Shown: positions 9,402 through 18,147, counted from the first letter of the stretch. The stretch is DNA of 64,000 nt from VMSU01 sp031400755 (GCA_031400755.1 JANNQL010000246.1:1-64000), one strand, 5' to 3'. The notes: generated by a model not told the origin, from the sequence alone. Program-made: numbers and translations.

Positions 9402-10772
9402 TTAATGTTCTCCTGCCTGATACTTCTGCTGGACCAGATTCTCAAAGGTGGTGATGGTATTAAGAAAGGCCAGGTCAAGCGTGCCGGTGGGGCCATTACG
9501 CTGTTTGCCGATGATGACCTCGGCAATGCCCCGCCGTGGATTGTCCGGCGACTTGTTATATACCTCATCGCGATAGATGAAGCAAATGACATCGGCGTCC
9601 TGCTCAATGGCCCCGGATTCGCGCAGGTCAGAGAGCATCGGACGTTTATCGGTCCGGCTTTCCAGGCTGCGGTTGAGCTGGGAGAGGGCAATCACCGGGA
9701 TGTGCAGTTCCTTGGCCATGGCCTTCAGCGAACGGGAGATTTCGCTGATTTCCTGTTCGCGGCTGTCGGTGTTACGACCGCGCATCAACTGGAGATAGTC
9801 CACCACCACCAGGCCGATATCGAACTCTGATTTCAGCCTGCGGGTCTTGGCCCGCATCTCAAGGACCGAGATGGCCGGGGTATCGTCGATAAAGATCGGG
9901 GCCTTGGCCAGCATACCGGTGGCCCGCACCAGTTTTGGCCAGTCGTGGTCGTTTAGGTGCCCGGTGCGCAGACGGCTCGAATCAACCCGGCTGATAGAAC
10001 AGAGCATCCTCATCGCCAGTTGTTCCTTGGCCATTTCCAGGCTGAAGACGGCGGCCGGCACCTTGCCGAGCATGGCGGCGTTTTGGACTATGTTCATGGC
10101 AAAGGCGGTCTTGCCCATGCTGGGCCGGCCGGCGATGATGATCAGGTCGGACGATTGCAGTCCGGCGGTAATTCTGTCAAATTCGTCATAGCCGCTGGGG
10201 ACACCGGTGATCATCTCGCGCCGCTCAGACAGCTTTTCGACGTTTTCAAAGGTCTTTTTGATGATTTCGCTCATCGGCGAAAAGGCCTGATTGCTCTTGG
10301 CGCTGGAGATGTCGAAGACGGTCTGTTCGACGCTGTCGAGGAGGAGCTCGATGTCTTCCTGCTCTTCGTAACAGCGGCCGGCGATCTCGCTGGAGGTCTG
10401 GATCAGCTGGCGGAGGATGCTCTTGTCGCGAACAATCTTGGCGTAATAGGCGATGTTGGCAGAGACCGGGACAATATCAGTCAGGCCGGAGAGATAGGCC
10501 GGGCCGCCGACTTCATCGAGCTTGTGCCCGTCTTTTAAGCAATTGGTGATGGTGATGATGTCAAGCGGTTCGGACTTTTGAAAGAGGGAGAGCATCGCCC
10601 CATAGATCGACTGATGGGTGGGCTTGTAGAAATCGTCAGGCTTGAGCAGGTCGGCAATTTTATCGATGGCACCTTGGCGGAGCAGGATTGAGCCGAGAAC
10701 GCATTGCTCGGCTTCGATATTTTGCGGCGGCAACCGATGCATTGAAGCAGAAACAGGCATAGCTGGTCCCAT
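9402..10772 (-). CDS. dnaB: Replicative DNA helicase DnaB
   Basis: Hexameric 5'-3' helicase of the replisome. The 456-residue protein has the N-terminal DnaB domain (LPPQNIEAEQCVLGSILL) and the RecA-like domain with Walker A AGRPSMGKTAFAMNI, Walker B region IGLVVVDYLQLM, SQLNRSLE and DLRESGAIEQDADVI. The chosen ATG at 10772 has AGGA a few bases upstream; a second ATG ten codons in (MHRLPPQN) is possible. It closes the rpsF-rpsR-DUF2232-rplI-dnaB cluster, though a terminator-like hairpin separates it from rplI. Confidence 0.97.
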   Translation of the reverse strand: MGPAMPVSASMHRLPPQNIEAEQCVLGSILLRQGAIDKIADLLKPDDFYKPTHQSIYGAMLSLFQKSEPLDIITITNCLKDGHKLDEVGGPAYLSGLTDIVPVSANIAYYAKIVRDKSILRQLIQTSSEIAGRCYEEQEDIELLLDSVEQTVFDISSAKSNQAFSPMSEIIKKTFENVEKLSERREMITGVPSGYDEFDRITAGLQSSDLIIIAGRPSMGKTAFAMNIVQNAAMLGKVPAAVFSLEMAKEQLAMRMLCSISRVDSSRLRTGHLNDHDWPKLVRATGMLAKAPIFIDDTPAISVLEMRAKTRRLKSEFDIGLVVVDYLQLMRGRNTDSREQEISEISRSLKAMAKELHIPVIALSQLNRSLESRTDKRPMLSDLRESGAIEQDADVICFIYRDEVYNKSPDNPRRGIAEVIIGKQRNGPTGTLDLAFLNTITTFENLVQQKYQAGEH

Positions 10773-10826
10773 GGCGCAATCCTATTGGCTAAGCCATATT
10801 GCCTAAAAAAAGATGAGGGGCAGGGT

Positions 10827-10870
10827 AAAATTAAATACTGGCCCCCCCCACGGTTGTGGGAGGGAGCCAG
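10827..10870 (-). terminator. Terminator-like hairpin after rplI
   Basis: Read on the minus strand, a stem pairs CTGGCTCCCTCCCAC with a G-rich arm ending GGCCAG (10838-10870). It is followed by TATTTAATTTT (10837-10827). It lies between rplI and dnaB, so dnaB may have its own promoter or depend on read-through. Confidence 0.6.
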
Positions 10871-10887
10871 GGCAGGGCGGACAAGAA

Positions 10888-11337
10888 TTACACCGCCTGC
10901 GGAATGATATTGACTTTAACTTTAGCAGAGACCTGGTAGCCAACCTTGACAATGAACGAGGTCTCGCCAATCGTCTTGATCGGTTCATCAAGGACGATTT
11001 TGCGACGGTCAATGACCAGTCCTTGCTCGGCCAGTTTGTCAGCCAAGTCACTGGAGGTGACAGAACCGTACAATTTATTTTCATCACCGACCCGTTTTTC
11101 GATGGTGATGACGCATGCCTCGAGTTTTTTGGCCAAGGCCTCAGCCTCGTCACGTTGCTGTTTCCGGCGGGCGTCGATGGCCACTTTTTCGATGGCCAAC
11201 TGGGCCAGGTTTCCCTTGCTGGCGGTAATGGCCATGCCCTGCGGCAGGAGGAAATTACGGCCGTATCCTGGCTTTACTTTGACGACATCGCCTTCCTCGC
11301 CTAAGTTGTCAACGGTTTGTTTTAGAATTAATTGCAT
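10888..11337 (-). CDS. rplI: 50S ribosomal protein L9
   Basis: Large-subunit protein that binds 23S rRNA. The 149-residue sequence starts MQLILKQTVDNLGEEGDVVKVKPGYGRNFLLPQG, the diagnostic L9 N-terminal fold, followed by the long connecting helix rich in Ala, Glu and Lys and a C-terminal domain. The start follows GAAGAGG. It is in the ribosomal S6/S18/L9 cluster, separated from rpsR by a membrane-protein gene. Confidence 0.97.
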   Translation of the reverse strand: MQLILKQTVDNLGEEGDVVKVKPGYGRNFLLPQGMAITASKGNLAQLAIEKVAIDARRKQQRDEAEALAKKLEACVITIEKRVGDENKLYGSVTSSDLADKLAEQGLVIDRRKIVLDEPIKTIGETSFIVKVGYQVSAKVKVNIIPQAV

Positions 11338-11356
11338 TGTAGTGCCTCTTCTATGT

Positions 11357-12289
11357 TTAAGTTTCTATCGTGTGTGGTTTACGAAAATCGGCCCAAATAT
11401 CGGCCAAGCCAAGCAGGGCCAAGAGGATGAAGCCATAGGCCTGGATGACCAGGAAAAATATAATCAGTACCCGAATTGCGTTCGGGATGGCCCATCTCAG
11501 GCACAAATGGTTAAAGACTTCAAACCCCTGCATGAAATAGAGGGTCACCATGATCATCATCAGGTTCAGCCCCAGAGTGTTCAAGGCCCCCGGAAGAAAC
11601 AATAAAATCCCGGCAACGATAAACACCCACACCAAGGGGTATGGCAAGCGCCATTGCTTTAAATCACCCCAGGCTGCCTTTCCTGTTTTCTTCAGTAACC
11701 AATTAGCCAGCATGATGTTGAGCCAAATGGTGCTGAGGGTAGTGGTGGCCAGCACCCCGGGAAATATTTTGGGTGTGACCTCCCTGATTCTGGCAAAGGC
11801 TGCTTGAAACTCGACCTGGGCCTCTAAGGGAATCTCCGGGGCCTTGCTGTAGGTCTCATAGGCGCCAACCAGTCCGGCGTCAATTTGTTTTAACACTTCC
11901 TGGTAGATATTGACCTGATTAATCGTGCCAATCAATAATCCGGCCAATATCCAAGTCAGGCCTAAGGCAATCGAGCCCTTACTAAAGGCATCGTAAATCG
12001 GTTGCTGACTGTTTAGGCTCCGGGCTATCATGAAACCTGCCGGCAGCAGGCTCAATGAAAATAACAGGACCGGTATGGTGCCGGTCAATAAGGCGATGCC
12101 GGTTGAGATAAGCGTCGCATGAATAATGATTTTAAAACCTTTGTCAAAACCTTGGGCAATGGGAAAGTAGATGAGAGGCAGCGGCGACAGAAAAAAAAGC
12201 CAGGCCATGCCCACCGATAATAAGGGCAGGGTCAGCATGGCGGTGCTCAGGGCGACACCTCTCAGATAATCACGATCATAAGGACCCAT
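11357..12289 (-). CDS. DUF2232 (YybS-like) multi-pass membrane protein
   Basis: A 310-residue integral membrane protein with about eight hydrophobic segments (for example LPLLSVGMAWLFFL, ALLTGTIPVLLFSLSLL, PLVWVFIVAGILLFLP and VLIIFFLVIQAYGFILLALL). It matches the DUF2232 family, whose biochemical role is not established. The position between rpsR (15 bases upstream) and rplI (20 bases downstream) is conserved for this family in many Desulfobacterota and Firmicutes-type clusters, which supports the call. The ATG at 12289 gives MGPYDRDYLRG. Confidence 0.82.
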   Translation of the reverse strand: MGPYDRDYLRGVALSTAMLTLPLLSVGMAWLFFLSPLPLIYFPIAQGFDKGFKIIIHATLISTGIALLTGTIPVLLFSLSLLPAGFMIARSLNSQQPIYDAFSKGSIALGLTWILAGLLIGTINQVNIYQEVLKQIDAGLVGAYETYSKAPEIPLEAQVEFQAAFARIREVTPKIFPGVLATTTLSTIWLNIMLANWLLKKTGKAAWGDLKQWRLPYPLVWVFIVAGILLFLPGALNTLGLNLMMIMVTLYFMQGFEVFNHLCLRWAIPNAIRVLIIFFLVIQAYGFILLALLGLADIWADFRKPHTIET

Positions 12290-12303
12290 CCGGCATTGAC
12301 TGA

Positions 12304-12630
12304 TTAGCGCGAATCAAAACGGGAATCAGGACGTCCCTCGTTTGAATTTGTGCGGGCGGTCGGGACGCGAGTGACGACGCCGGTATAGGGCAACATGGCG
12401 ATCTGTCGGGCCCGCTTGATGGCCTCGCATAACTGCCGCTGATGCTTGGCGCAATTACCATAGATGCGCATGGGGATGATCTTGCCTCGTTCCGTCAAGA
12501 AATTGGACAGGGTCTTGATGTCCTTGTAATCAATCTCAGTGGCCTTTTCGGCGCAGAAACGACATACGCGTTTGCGGTCAAAAGTCTTCCGTGCCGGTCT
12601 TTTTTTCTGGGTGGTCTTCGGTTTCTTCAT
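12304..12630 (-). CDS. rpsR: 30S ribosomal protein S18
   Basis: Small-subunit protein pairing with S6. The core is diagnostic: CRFCAEKATEIDYKDIKTLSNFLTERG and KHQRQLCEAIKRARQIAMLPY. At 108 residues it is somewhat longer than usual (75-90), with a basic N-terminal tail and an extra C-terminal tail TARTNSNEGRPDSRFDSR. It starts 30 bases after rpsF with an AGGAGAT ribosome site. Confidence 0.96.
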   Translation of the reverse strand: MKKPKTTQKKRPARKTFDRKRVCRFCAEKATEIDYKDIKTLSNFLTERGKIIPMRIYGNCAKHQRQLCEAIKRARQIAMLPYTGVVTRVPTARTNSNEGRPDSRFDSR

Positions 12631-12660
12631 AGGTATCTCCTGATCAACAAAAAAGTTGAT

Positions 12661-13032
12661 TTAGTCATCATCATTGTCATCATCACTGGCAATCGGCGTT
12701 TCAGGATCGATTACCTTGACTGTCTTTTCGGCCTTGGGGCCATAGACTTCCTGGGTCTTGACGGTCATGTATCTCAAGATCTTGTCGTCGATCCTGAACA
12801 GACGCTCGATTTCATTGACCGCTTCAGGCATACCGGCATATTCGCTAAAAATATAATAGCCCTGGGTCTCTTTGTTGATGGTGTAGGCAAGTTTGCGGAT
12901 GCCCCATCGGTCAAGTTGATCGATCTTGCCGTTGAATTTTTCGATGACGCCATTGGTGCGATCGATAATGGCGGTTATATCATCTTCACTGGCCCCGGGC
13001 CTGATGATATAGATGGTTTCGTACCTGCGCAT
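12661..13032 (-). CDS. rpsF: 30S ribosomal protein S6
   Basis: Small-subunit protein, first gene of the rpsF-rpsR-DUF2232-rplI cluster. I chose the ATG at 13032 (MRRYETIYIIRPGASED, 123 residues) because AAGGAGG lies just upstream and this is the usual S6 N-terminus. A longer frame from 13086 would add 18 unsupported residues. The C-terminal acidic tail (SDDDNDDD) is common in S6. The 124-base region upstream to mazG must carry the operon promoter. Confidence 0.96.
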   Translation of the reverse strand: MRRYETIYIIRPGASEDDITAIIDRTNGVIEKFNGKIDQLDRWGIRKLAYTINKETQGYYIFSEYAGMPEAVNEIERLFRIDDKILRYMTVKTQEVYGPKAEKTVKVIDPETPIASDDDNDDD

Positions 13033-13156
13033 TTGTTCCTCCTTTTGGACATTAGCGAACGATCCATTCGTTAGCTGGGCCCTCATTTGTTTCCTGCGGA
13101 GAGCAAGAAGGTTAATAAAAAATGTACCTAAAAATTAATCTGTCTAGTTACCATAC

Positions 13157-13957
13157 TCATGGATTTTCTGTCAAATCATTTTTGACCTCATCCCAGAGGG
13201 CGAGTTGCTCGGCAAAGGGCAGGTCGGCGACAGTGTGGCCTTTATCTTTAGCTTTTTGCTCAAGGAGTGAAAAACGGCGGATAAATTTATCGGTAGTGCC
13301 TTGCAGGGCGTCTTCGCTATTGGTCTTGGTAAGGCGGCCCAGGTTGACCAGCATGAACAGAGCGTCGCCCAGTTCATCGACGATCTGTTCAGGGGAGCCG
13401 TGGTCTACGGCCTCATGTAATTCGGCAACTTCTTCATGCAGCTTGGTAAAGGCCTGCTTGATGTCCTGCCACTCAAAGCCGTTGTGGGCGGCCCGCTCCG
13501 AGACCCGTTGGGCCCGGCGTAGACCCGGCAGGCTCCTGGGTACGTTACCAAGGAGATCGGTGACCGACTTTGGTTCTGTTTTTTCCTGGGCCTTGATCTG
13601 GTTCCAGCGCCGCTTCTGTTCGGCTTCCGAGTTGACTACCTCATCGCCAAAGACATGGGGGTGACGCTCGATCATCTTGTGGGTGATGGCGCCGATGACC
13701 TCGGAGAGGGTGAAATGGCCCTGCTCTTCAAAGAGCTGGCTGATAAAAACAAGCTGGAACAGGAGGTCGCCCAGTTCCTCCTTGACCAGGGCCGGGTCGT
13801 TGCGGTCAATGGCCTCCAGCAGTTCATGGGTCTCTTCGATGAGATATGATTTGAAGCTCTCCGGGGTCTGCTTCATGTCCCAGGGGCAGCCCCCGGGCTG
13901 TCGCAGGGTGACGATGATCTGGCGTAATGCTTCGAATTTTTTTCCAGGTGAGGGCAT
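13157..13957 (-). CDS. mazG: Nucleoside triphosphate pyrophosphohydrolase MazG
   Basis: Hydrolyses (d)NTPs to NMP and pyrophosphate as a house-cleaning enzyme. It is a two-domain MazG, with GGCPWDMKQTPESFKSYLIE and EELGDLLFQLVF in the first domain and EQIVDELGDALFMLVNLGR in the second, carrying the EExxD-type metal ligands. From the ATG at 13957 it has 266 residues, the usual size. A TTG at 13987 could extend it by 10 residues; neither has a clear ribosome site. It follows gph closely, probably as one transcript. Confidence 0.93.
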   Translation of the reverse strand: MPSPGKKFEALRQIIVTLRQPGGCPWDMKQTPESFKSYLIEETHELLEAIDRNDPALVKEELGDLLFQLVFISQLFEEQGHFTLSEVIGAITHKMIERHPHVFGDEVVNSEAEQKRRWNQIKAQEKTEPKSVTDLLGNVPRSLPGLRRAQRVSERAAHNGFEWQDIKQAFTKLHEEVAELHEAVDHGSPEQIVDELGDALFMLVNLGRLTKTNSEDALQGTTDKFIRRFSLLEQKAKDKGHTVADLPFAEQLALWDEVKNDLTENP

Positions 13958-13999
13958 GGGCGGTAAGGTCAAATGGTTTAGGTGCAAGGTTGTTTGAAT

Positions 14000-14665
14000 T
14001 TAAATCAGTTTCAGCAGGTCGAGGGGGTGGTGAAGAATGGCCTTGGCGCCTGATTCTTCCAGTTCCGTCCTGGTGCGAAATCCCCAGAGGGCGCCGACCG
14101 GGTACATGCCGGCCGCAGTTGCGGTTTGCATATCGGTATTGGTATCGCCCAGGTAGAGGAATTGCTGCGGGGCCAGATTGAGTTGCCCGGCAATGGCCAG
14201 TGCTCCGCTTGGGTCTGGTTTTTTTGGGGTCTGGGGCCGCGCCCCTCGCACTTGGCTCCACTGCCAGTCGGGCAGAAAATGGTTTACCATCAACTTGGTG
14301 GAATCGTCCGGTTTGTTGGACAAAATGGTCAGCCTGAGGCCACGGTCGGACAGGGAGTCCAGAAGTTCGGCAATCCCCTCGTATGGCTGTGTCTTATCTG
14401 CCCACCGTCTTTGGTATTCGGTACGCATCTCCTCGGCGCAGCGCTGGATCATGGGTTGGTGGCAATCGGCCTCCGGCAGGACCCGTTTGGCCAGGATTTC
14501 AAGACCATCGCCCACAAAATAGCGGTAGGCATCACGGGGATGGGTGGGGTGCCCGAGGCGCGCCAACACTGCATTCATCGAGTCGGCCAGGTCAGTCAGG
14601 GTGTCCAGCAGGGTGCCATCTAAATCAAAGAGGACAGCCTTGACGTCGGTAATCGTATTGCTCAT
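14000..14665 (-). CDS. gph: Phosphoglycolate phosphatase-like HAD hydrolase
   Basis: Haloacid-dehalogenase superfamily phosphatase of 221 residues. Motif I is LFDLDGTLLDT (nucleophile and acid/base Asp), motif II is LTILSNKP, and motif III/IV are KKPDPSGALAIA and FLYLGDTNTDMQTA. The cap insertion after motif I (SMNAVLARLGHPTHP...YFVGDG) resembles Gph, which removes 2-phosphoglycolate. Substrate is inferred; related HAD phosphatases such as pyrophosphatase PpaX look similar. It is divergent from ppaC. Confidence 0.85.
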   Translation of the reverse strand: MSNTITDVKAVLFDLDGTLLDTLTDLADSMNAVLARLGHPTHPRDAYRYFVGDGLEILAKRVLPEADCHQPMIQRCAEEMRTEYQRRWADKTQPYEGIAELLDSLSDRGLRLTILSNKPDDSTKLMVNHFLPDWQWSQVRGARPQTPKKPDPSGALAIAGQLNLAPQQFLYLGDTNTDMQTATAAGMYPVGALWGFRTRTELEESGAKAILHHPLDLLKLI

Positions 14666-14906
14666 CGCAGAGAAACCAAAGGTTTGACCAGAAAGTTTTC
14701 CAGACTTTTTCTGACCGAGGGGCTTTCTTCAGTTAGCAGGATTTTTTGTCTGGTCTGGGTGATGGTCGTGTTTGACATGAGCAGGCATAAGGCTGGGGGA
14801 CAAAAAAATGTTGTAAGCTGAGTTTATGGACAATGACTTGAATTTAATACCATACAATTGTGTCGATTGACAATTAATAGAGTCCTGCTGAAAACAAAAT
14901 TTGTAC
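14666..14906. other. Intergenic region between gph and ppaC
   Basis: With the ppaC promoter region this gap is about 350 bases between divergent genes. A short minus-strand frame (14729-14995) has no ribosome site, low-complexity composition and no recognisable domain, so I see no gene here. Confidence 0.5.
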
Positions 14907-14935
14907 TTGACTGGATTTTTGATTAGCACTATGTT
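14907..14935 (+). promoter_or_regulatory. Candidate sigma-70 promoter of ppaC
   Basis: TTGACT at 14907-14912 and TATGTT at 14930-14935 are separated by 17 bases. They lie about 80 bases before the ppaC ATG, which has a strong GGAGGAG ribosome site (15006-15012 region). Confidence 0.55.
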
Positions 14936-15017
14936 CAAACGGTTTCTGTCCGTCAGGAGGATAGAGGGGGTGTTGATCGATTCATTTTTATTCATTTAAA
15001 AGGATGGAGGAGTAAGT

Positions 15018-15932
15018 ATGTCAGTTTACGTTATTGGGCACAAGAGCCCGGATACCGATTCCGTTGCCTCAGCAATTGCCTACGCCGCCTTGAAAAAGGC
15101 GCAGGGCGTTGACGCGGTCCCGGCCATGCAGGGCGAATTGAATCCTGAGACCAAATTGGTTCTCGACAAATTTGGCTTTGCCGCCCCGGAGATTGTCACC
15201 GATGCCGCCGGCAAGCAGCTCATGCTGGTTGACTTCAGCGATATCGCTCAAGGTCCGGCGAATATGAGTGATGTAGTTGAGGTGGTTGATCATCACAAGA
15301 TTGGCGATGTTACCACCAACAATCCGATCTTCTTCTACGCCCAGCCGGTAGGTTGCACCTGCACGGTTATCCACGAGATTTTTAAGACTAACAATATTAC
15401 GATTGCCAAGGGCATAGCCGGCATTATGGCTGCTGCTATCCTGAGCGATACCGTTAATTTTAAGTCACCGACCTGTACGCCTGCCGATAAAGAAGCGGTC
15501 AAGGCCCTGGCCGCGATTGCCGGTATCACCGACACCAGCGCATTGTTTATGGACATGCTGAAGGCCAAGTCCGCCATTGATGGCTTGCCGATCAAGGAAC
15601 TGCTCAATCGGGACTACAAGGATTTCGATATGAATGGTAAAAAGGTTGGTATCGGTCAGCTCGAACTTGCCACCCTTGACCAGGCAGCCGGTTGCCGTGC
15701 CGGCCTCGTCAAGGCCATCGACGACTTGCGTAAGGAAGGTCGTCACTCCGTACTCTTCATGCTCACCGATGTCGTTAAGGAAGGCACCGAACTGCTGGTG
15801 GCCTCTGAGGACAATGCCTTGATCGAAAAGGCCTTCAACGCCAAGTTGACCAATGGCGCCATGTATGTCCCCGGTATGATGAGCCGTAAGAAGCAGACTG
15901 TACCGCCCCTGCAGAAGGCCTTTGGCTGTTAA
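15018..15932 (+). CDS. ppaC: Manganese-dependent inorganic pyrophosphatase (family II)
   Basis: DHH-superfamily enzyme hydrolysing pyrophosphate in the cytoplasm. The 304-residue length fits the core family without a CBS insert. Visible are GHKSPDTDSVASAIAYA (metal-binding His and Asp), LVDFSD, the DHH motif VVEVVDHHKIGD, LSDTVNFKSPT, and the C-terminal substrate loop SRKKQTVPPL. Membrane pyrophosphatases and family II enzymes are common in sulfate reducers, where sulfate activation makes much pyrophosphate; that link is inference. A strong terminator follows about 100 bases downstream. Confidence 0.96.
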   Translation: MSVYVIGHKSPDTDSVASAIAYAALKKAQGVDAVPAMQGELNPETKLVLDKFGFAAPEIVTDAAGKQLMLVDFSDIAQGPANMSDVVEVVDHHKIGDVTTNNPIFFYAQPVGCTCTVIHEIFKTNNITIAKGIAGIMAAAILSDTVNFKSPTCTPADKEAVKALAAIAGITDTSALFMDMLKAKSAIDGLPIKELLNRDYKDFDMNGKKVGIGQLELATLDQAAGCRAGLVKAIDDLRKEGRHSVLFMLTDVVKEGTELLVASEDNALIEKAFNAKLTNGAMYVPGMMSRKKQTVPPLQKAFGC

Positions 15933-15940
15933 TAACAGGC

Positions 15941-16006
15941 GAAGAGATTGAAGGCGGAAGGCGGTTAAACAAATTTTAGGTAGTGCCGTTAGCCTTCAGT
16001 CTGAAA
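15941..16006. repeat. Heptamer-repeat element after ppaC
   Basis: Units AGATTGA, AGGCGGA and AGGCGGT followed by TAAAC (15941-15970) face an inverted arm containing GTTAGCCTTCAGTC (15986-16006). The same 7-base-periodic family as around leuS, with more drift. Confidence 0.6.
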
Positions 16007-16030
16007 CATCTGCGTATTTACAAAAAAAAA

Positions 16031-16068
16031 GGTCATGCCGCCCACGATAGGGCGCATGACCTTTTTTT
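16031..16068 (+). terminator. Intrinsic terminator after ppaC
   Basis: GGTCATGCCGCCC and GGGCGCATGACC form a stem with one bulge and a 6-base loop (16031-16061). Seven T follow on the plus strand, and an A-run precedes it, so it may act in both directions. Confidence 0.85.
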
Positions 16069-16077
16069 TATCTCTAT

Positions 16078-16262
16078 CGTTGATGAACTCGCAATAAGTC
16101 GAGAGATGGCTAGGTAAAAGGGCCGACATACAAGGCGCGCGGTGCTTTCGGAGTCTCGCAAGCTCGCTTACCTGTGAGTGAGGACATACATAGGGTATGC
16201 CGAACGAACAAAAATGCCACGCAACGCAGTAGATCGGCCTTTTTGCGACACCATCATCGTTT
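16078..16262. repeat. MITE-like element between ppaC and the selenocytochrome gene
   Basis: About 185 bases bounded by imperfect inverted ends: the left end reads TGATGAACTCGCAATAAG and the right end, inverted, reads TGATGGTGTCGCAAAAAG. The interior has ACAAGGCG near the left and GCAACGCAGTAG near the right, patterns also seen in the element at 44851-45012. No reading frame. With the terminator and heptamer element it fills the 408-base gap. Confidence 0.65.
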
Positions 16263-16340
16263 GACCTGCCGCGAATTATTCTTCTAGGGCTGAAGTTGAG
16301 CCCTCCCTGACCTTTCCCGCCTTCAGGCCCCCTATCTTTT

Positions 16341-17894
16341 TTAGTGGTGGTCTACCATCTTGATCCGTTCATCATAATTAAAGTTATCGTCGTGTGACCC
16401 GCTGTGGCAGGTCTGGCAGACGCCAGGGCCTGGTTTCAGGGCCATCGGGTTGGCCTTGGGGTTGCCGATGTGGAGGCGACCGGGGCCATGGCAGGTCTCG
16501 CAGCCGACCTCGCGCCTGGCTTCGGTAATAGAGAGGGACTCGGACGCTTGGTCCATGCTTACGCCGGTAACATGGCAGGGCAGGCAGCTCAGGTTGTATT
16601 GCTGTTTGTCCTTCGCCAAGGTCGCGTAGGCGGCGGCGTGTCTGGTCTTTTGCCATGAAGCCAGCTGGGCGGCATGGCATGAGCCGCAGCTGCGAGAACC
16701 AAGATAGGGCGAATCGGTCTTGGTGGCGGTCTCGGCCTGGCGTTGGCCAAGTTTATTGACCGCTGAGTTAAGCGCGTCGACCAGACGGACTATCTCTGGT
16801 TGGTCAGGGAGCGCGGTTTCCATGGCCATGAAGCGGTTTGTGTAGGCAGACGGTTCGCCGGTGCTTGGCCCCTGTTGGTCGAGGGTTTTGCTCAGTTGGT
16901 CGATTTCGCCCCGCAGTTCTTGCTCTTGCGCTTGGAGGGCATGATAGATATTGAGTTGGTCCGGTTGATTGCGGAGGGCGGTTTCCGGGTCTTTGTCTTG
17001 CTGGTACTTGCTGAGTTGCCAGAGCAGGCGGTCGAGGGCGCCTTTCTTTTTGGCGAGGACTTCGGTCTTCTGGTCTCCCCAACGCTTGCTGGGTTGCCAG
17101 TTTATTTCCATGATACCGATCTGTTTGCCTTGGGGGCCAGTGCTGACCAGGACCGTGTTGTTGATCGGTTCAGGCGAGATGGCATTGGTATTTGCCCCGG
17201 ACTGGATGATCAGGTGGATGCTTGGATAGCTTAGAGCGATCCGTTGGCTGTCGGCGGCAGGTAGGTTGGAGAGGAGGACGACCAGATCATGGGTCTTGTC
17301 CACCTTGGCCAGCAGATCGGGCAACACTTGGTCCCAGGGAAGAATCGTAGCCTCATCGGCTGGGGGTAAAGCGGCAGGTCCGGTCAGGCCGATCACCCCG
17401 ACCTTGACGCCCTCGACATTTACGGTTGTACTGGCCTTAAAGAATGTTTTTTTCGTGGATTTATTAACCAGATTGGCGCTTAACCAGGTGAACTTGGCGT
17501 CCTTACTCAGCATTTGTAAAAAAGCTGAACCTGCGATCAGATCTTGACTGCCAACGCAGACCGCGTTGTAGCCGATCAGGCTGTAGGCCTCAACAATGGC
17601 GGCTGCGGCCATCTTTTCTTGCTCTTCCTGGCGGGGATTGATAGCATCATGCTTAAACAGCAAGGCCCCGGCGTCCAAGGTGAGGTGGGGTCGATTTGCC
17701 TCTTTGGCGATTTTGTTGAATTGAAATGCTTTTTTGGACAGACCGCCCAATTGATGGCTGTGTCAGCCGCAGGGTGCGGTCTCGCCATGTACGTCATTGG
17801 AATAGAAGAGCAGGAGATTTTGGCCTGATTCAGCGGCAAAAATTGGTTGGGCCAAGGAAAACATGGCAACAATAATGAGGGTGGATAATTTCAT
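16341..17894 (-). CDS. Tetraheme c-type cytochrome selenoprotein, ExtKL-like (in-frame UGA read as Sec)
   Basis: Predicted periplasmic redox protein of 517 residues. The frame from the ATG at 17894 (GGAG ribosome site) is open to 16341 except for TGA at 17763-17765, which would be residue Sec44 in PCG-U-HSHQLGGLSKKA. Residues 1-20 are a signal peptide. Residues about 25-300 resemble a 5'-nucleotidase/metallophosphatase fold (YSNDVHGE, GGLSKKA, LDAG), but the usual metal-ligand positions look changed (DAGA for DAGD; GSQD for GNHD/E). The C-terminal part has four CxxCH heme sites near residues 403, 437, 465 and 493, like cytochrome c554. This matches what I know of the family named (seleno)protein ExtKL, tied to extracellular electron transfer or selenite/tellurite reduction in Geobacter relatives. 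Homologues have Cys or Sec here. No other ext genes are adjacent. Confidence 0.85.
17734..17750 (-). promoter_or_regulatory. Bacterial SECIS element for Sec44
   Basis: Starting 13 bases after the TGA, the mRNA reads TTGGGC-GGTCT-GTCCAA: a 6-bp stem (one G-U pair) with a GGUCU apical loop. In E. coli fdhF the loop GGUCU also begins at position +19 after UGA, and the bases just after the codon are similar. This is the binding site expected for SelB. Confidence 0.85.
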
Positions 17895-17956
17895 GATGAC
17901 TCCGGTTTTGTGACCAAAACGCATAAAAAAGGGGAATTGCTCAGGCGAATAGACTT

Positions 17957-17979
17957 TTAGCCTGTAAGGCTGAAGGCAA
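17957..17979. repeat. Short heptamer-repeat remnant
   Basis: TTTAGCCTGTAAGGCTGAAG lies in the 253-base gap between the selenocytochrome gene and the divergent DUF523 gene. It contains two units of the dispersed family, AGGCTGA and an inverted TTAGCCT. The rest of the gap shows no gene. Confidence 0.5.
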
Positions 17980-18147
17980 TGACGTTTGGAATATAATGAC
18001 TTATATAAAAAAAGTCCATAGCGCTGCCGGCCCTCCATACTTCCTGCTCAAATGCACCTCTCAAAGATGAGGACAATTGCCTTCGGACAATTTTTAGAAC
18101 AGCAAGTCATCACTATCTTTATTTTGTAATTTAGGGAGAAACAGAAA

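Noticed and set aside
14729..14995. 88-codon minus-strand frame between gph and ppaC
   Set aside because: No ribosome site, biased composition, overlaps the ppaC promoter region, no similarity I recognise.
17763..17765. TGA as an inactivating nonsense mutation in the cytochrome gene
   Set aside because: Both sides remain well conserved, the stop is exactly at a known Cys/Sec site and a proper SECIS hairpin follows at the right distance.
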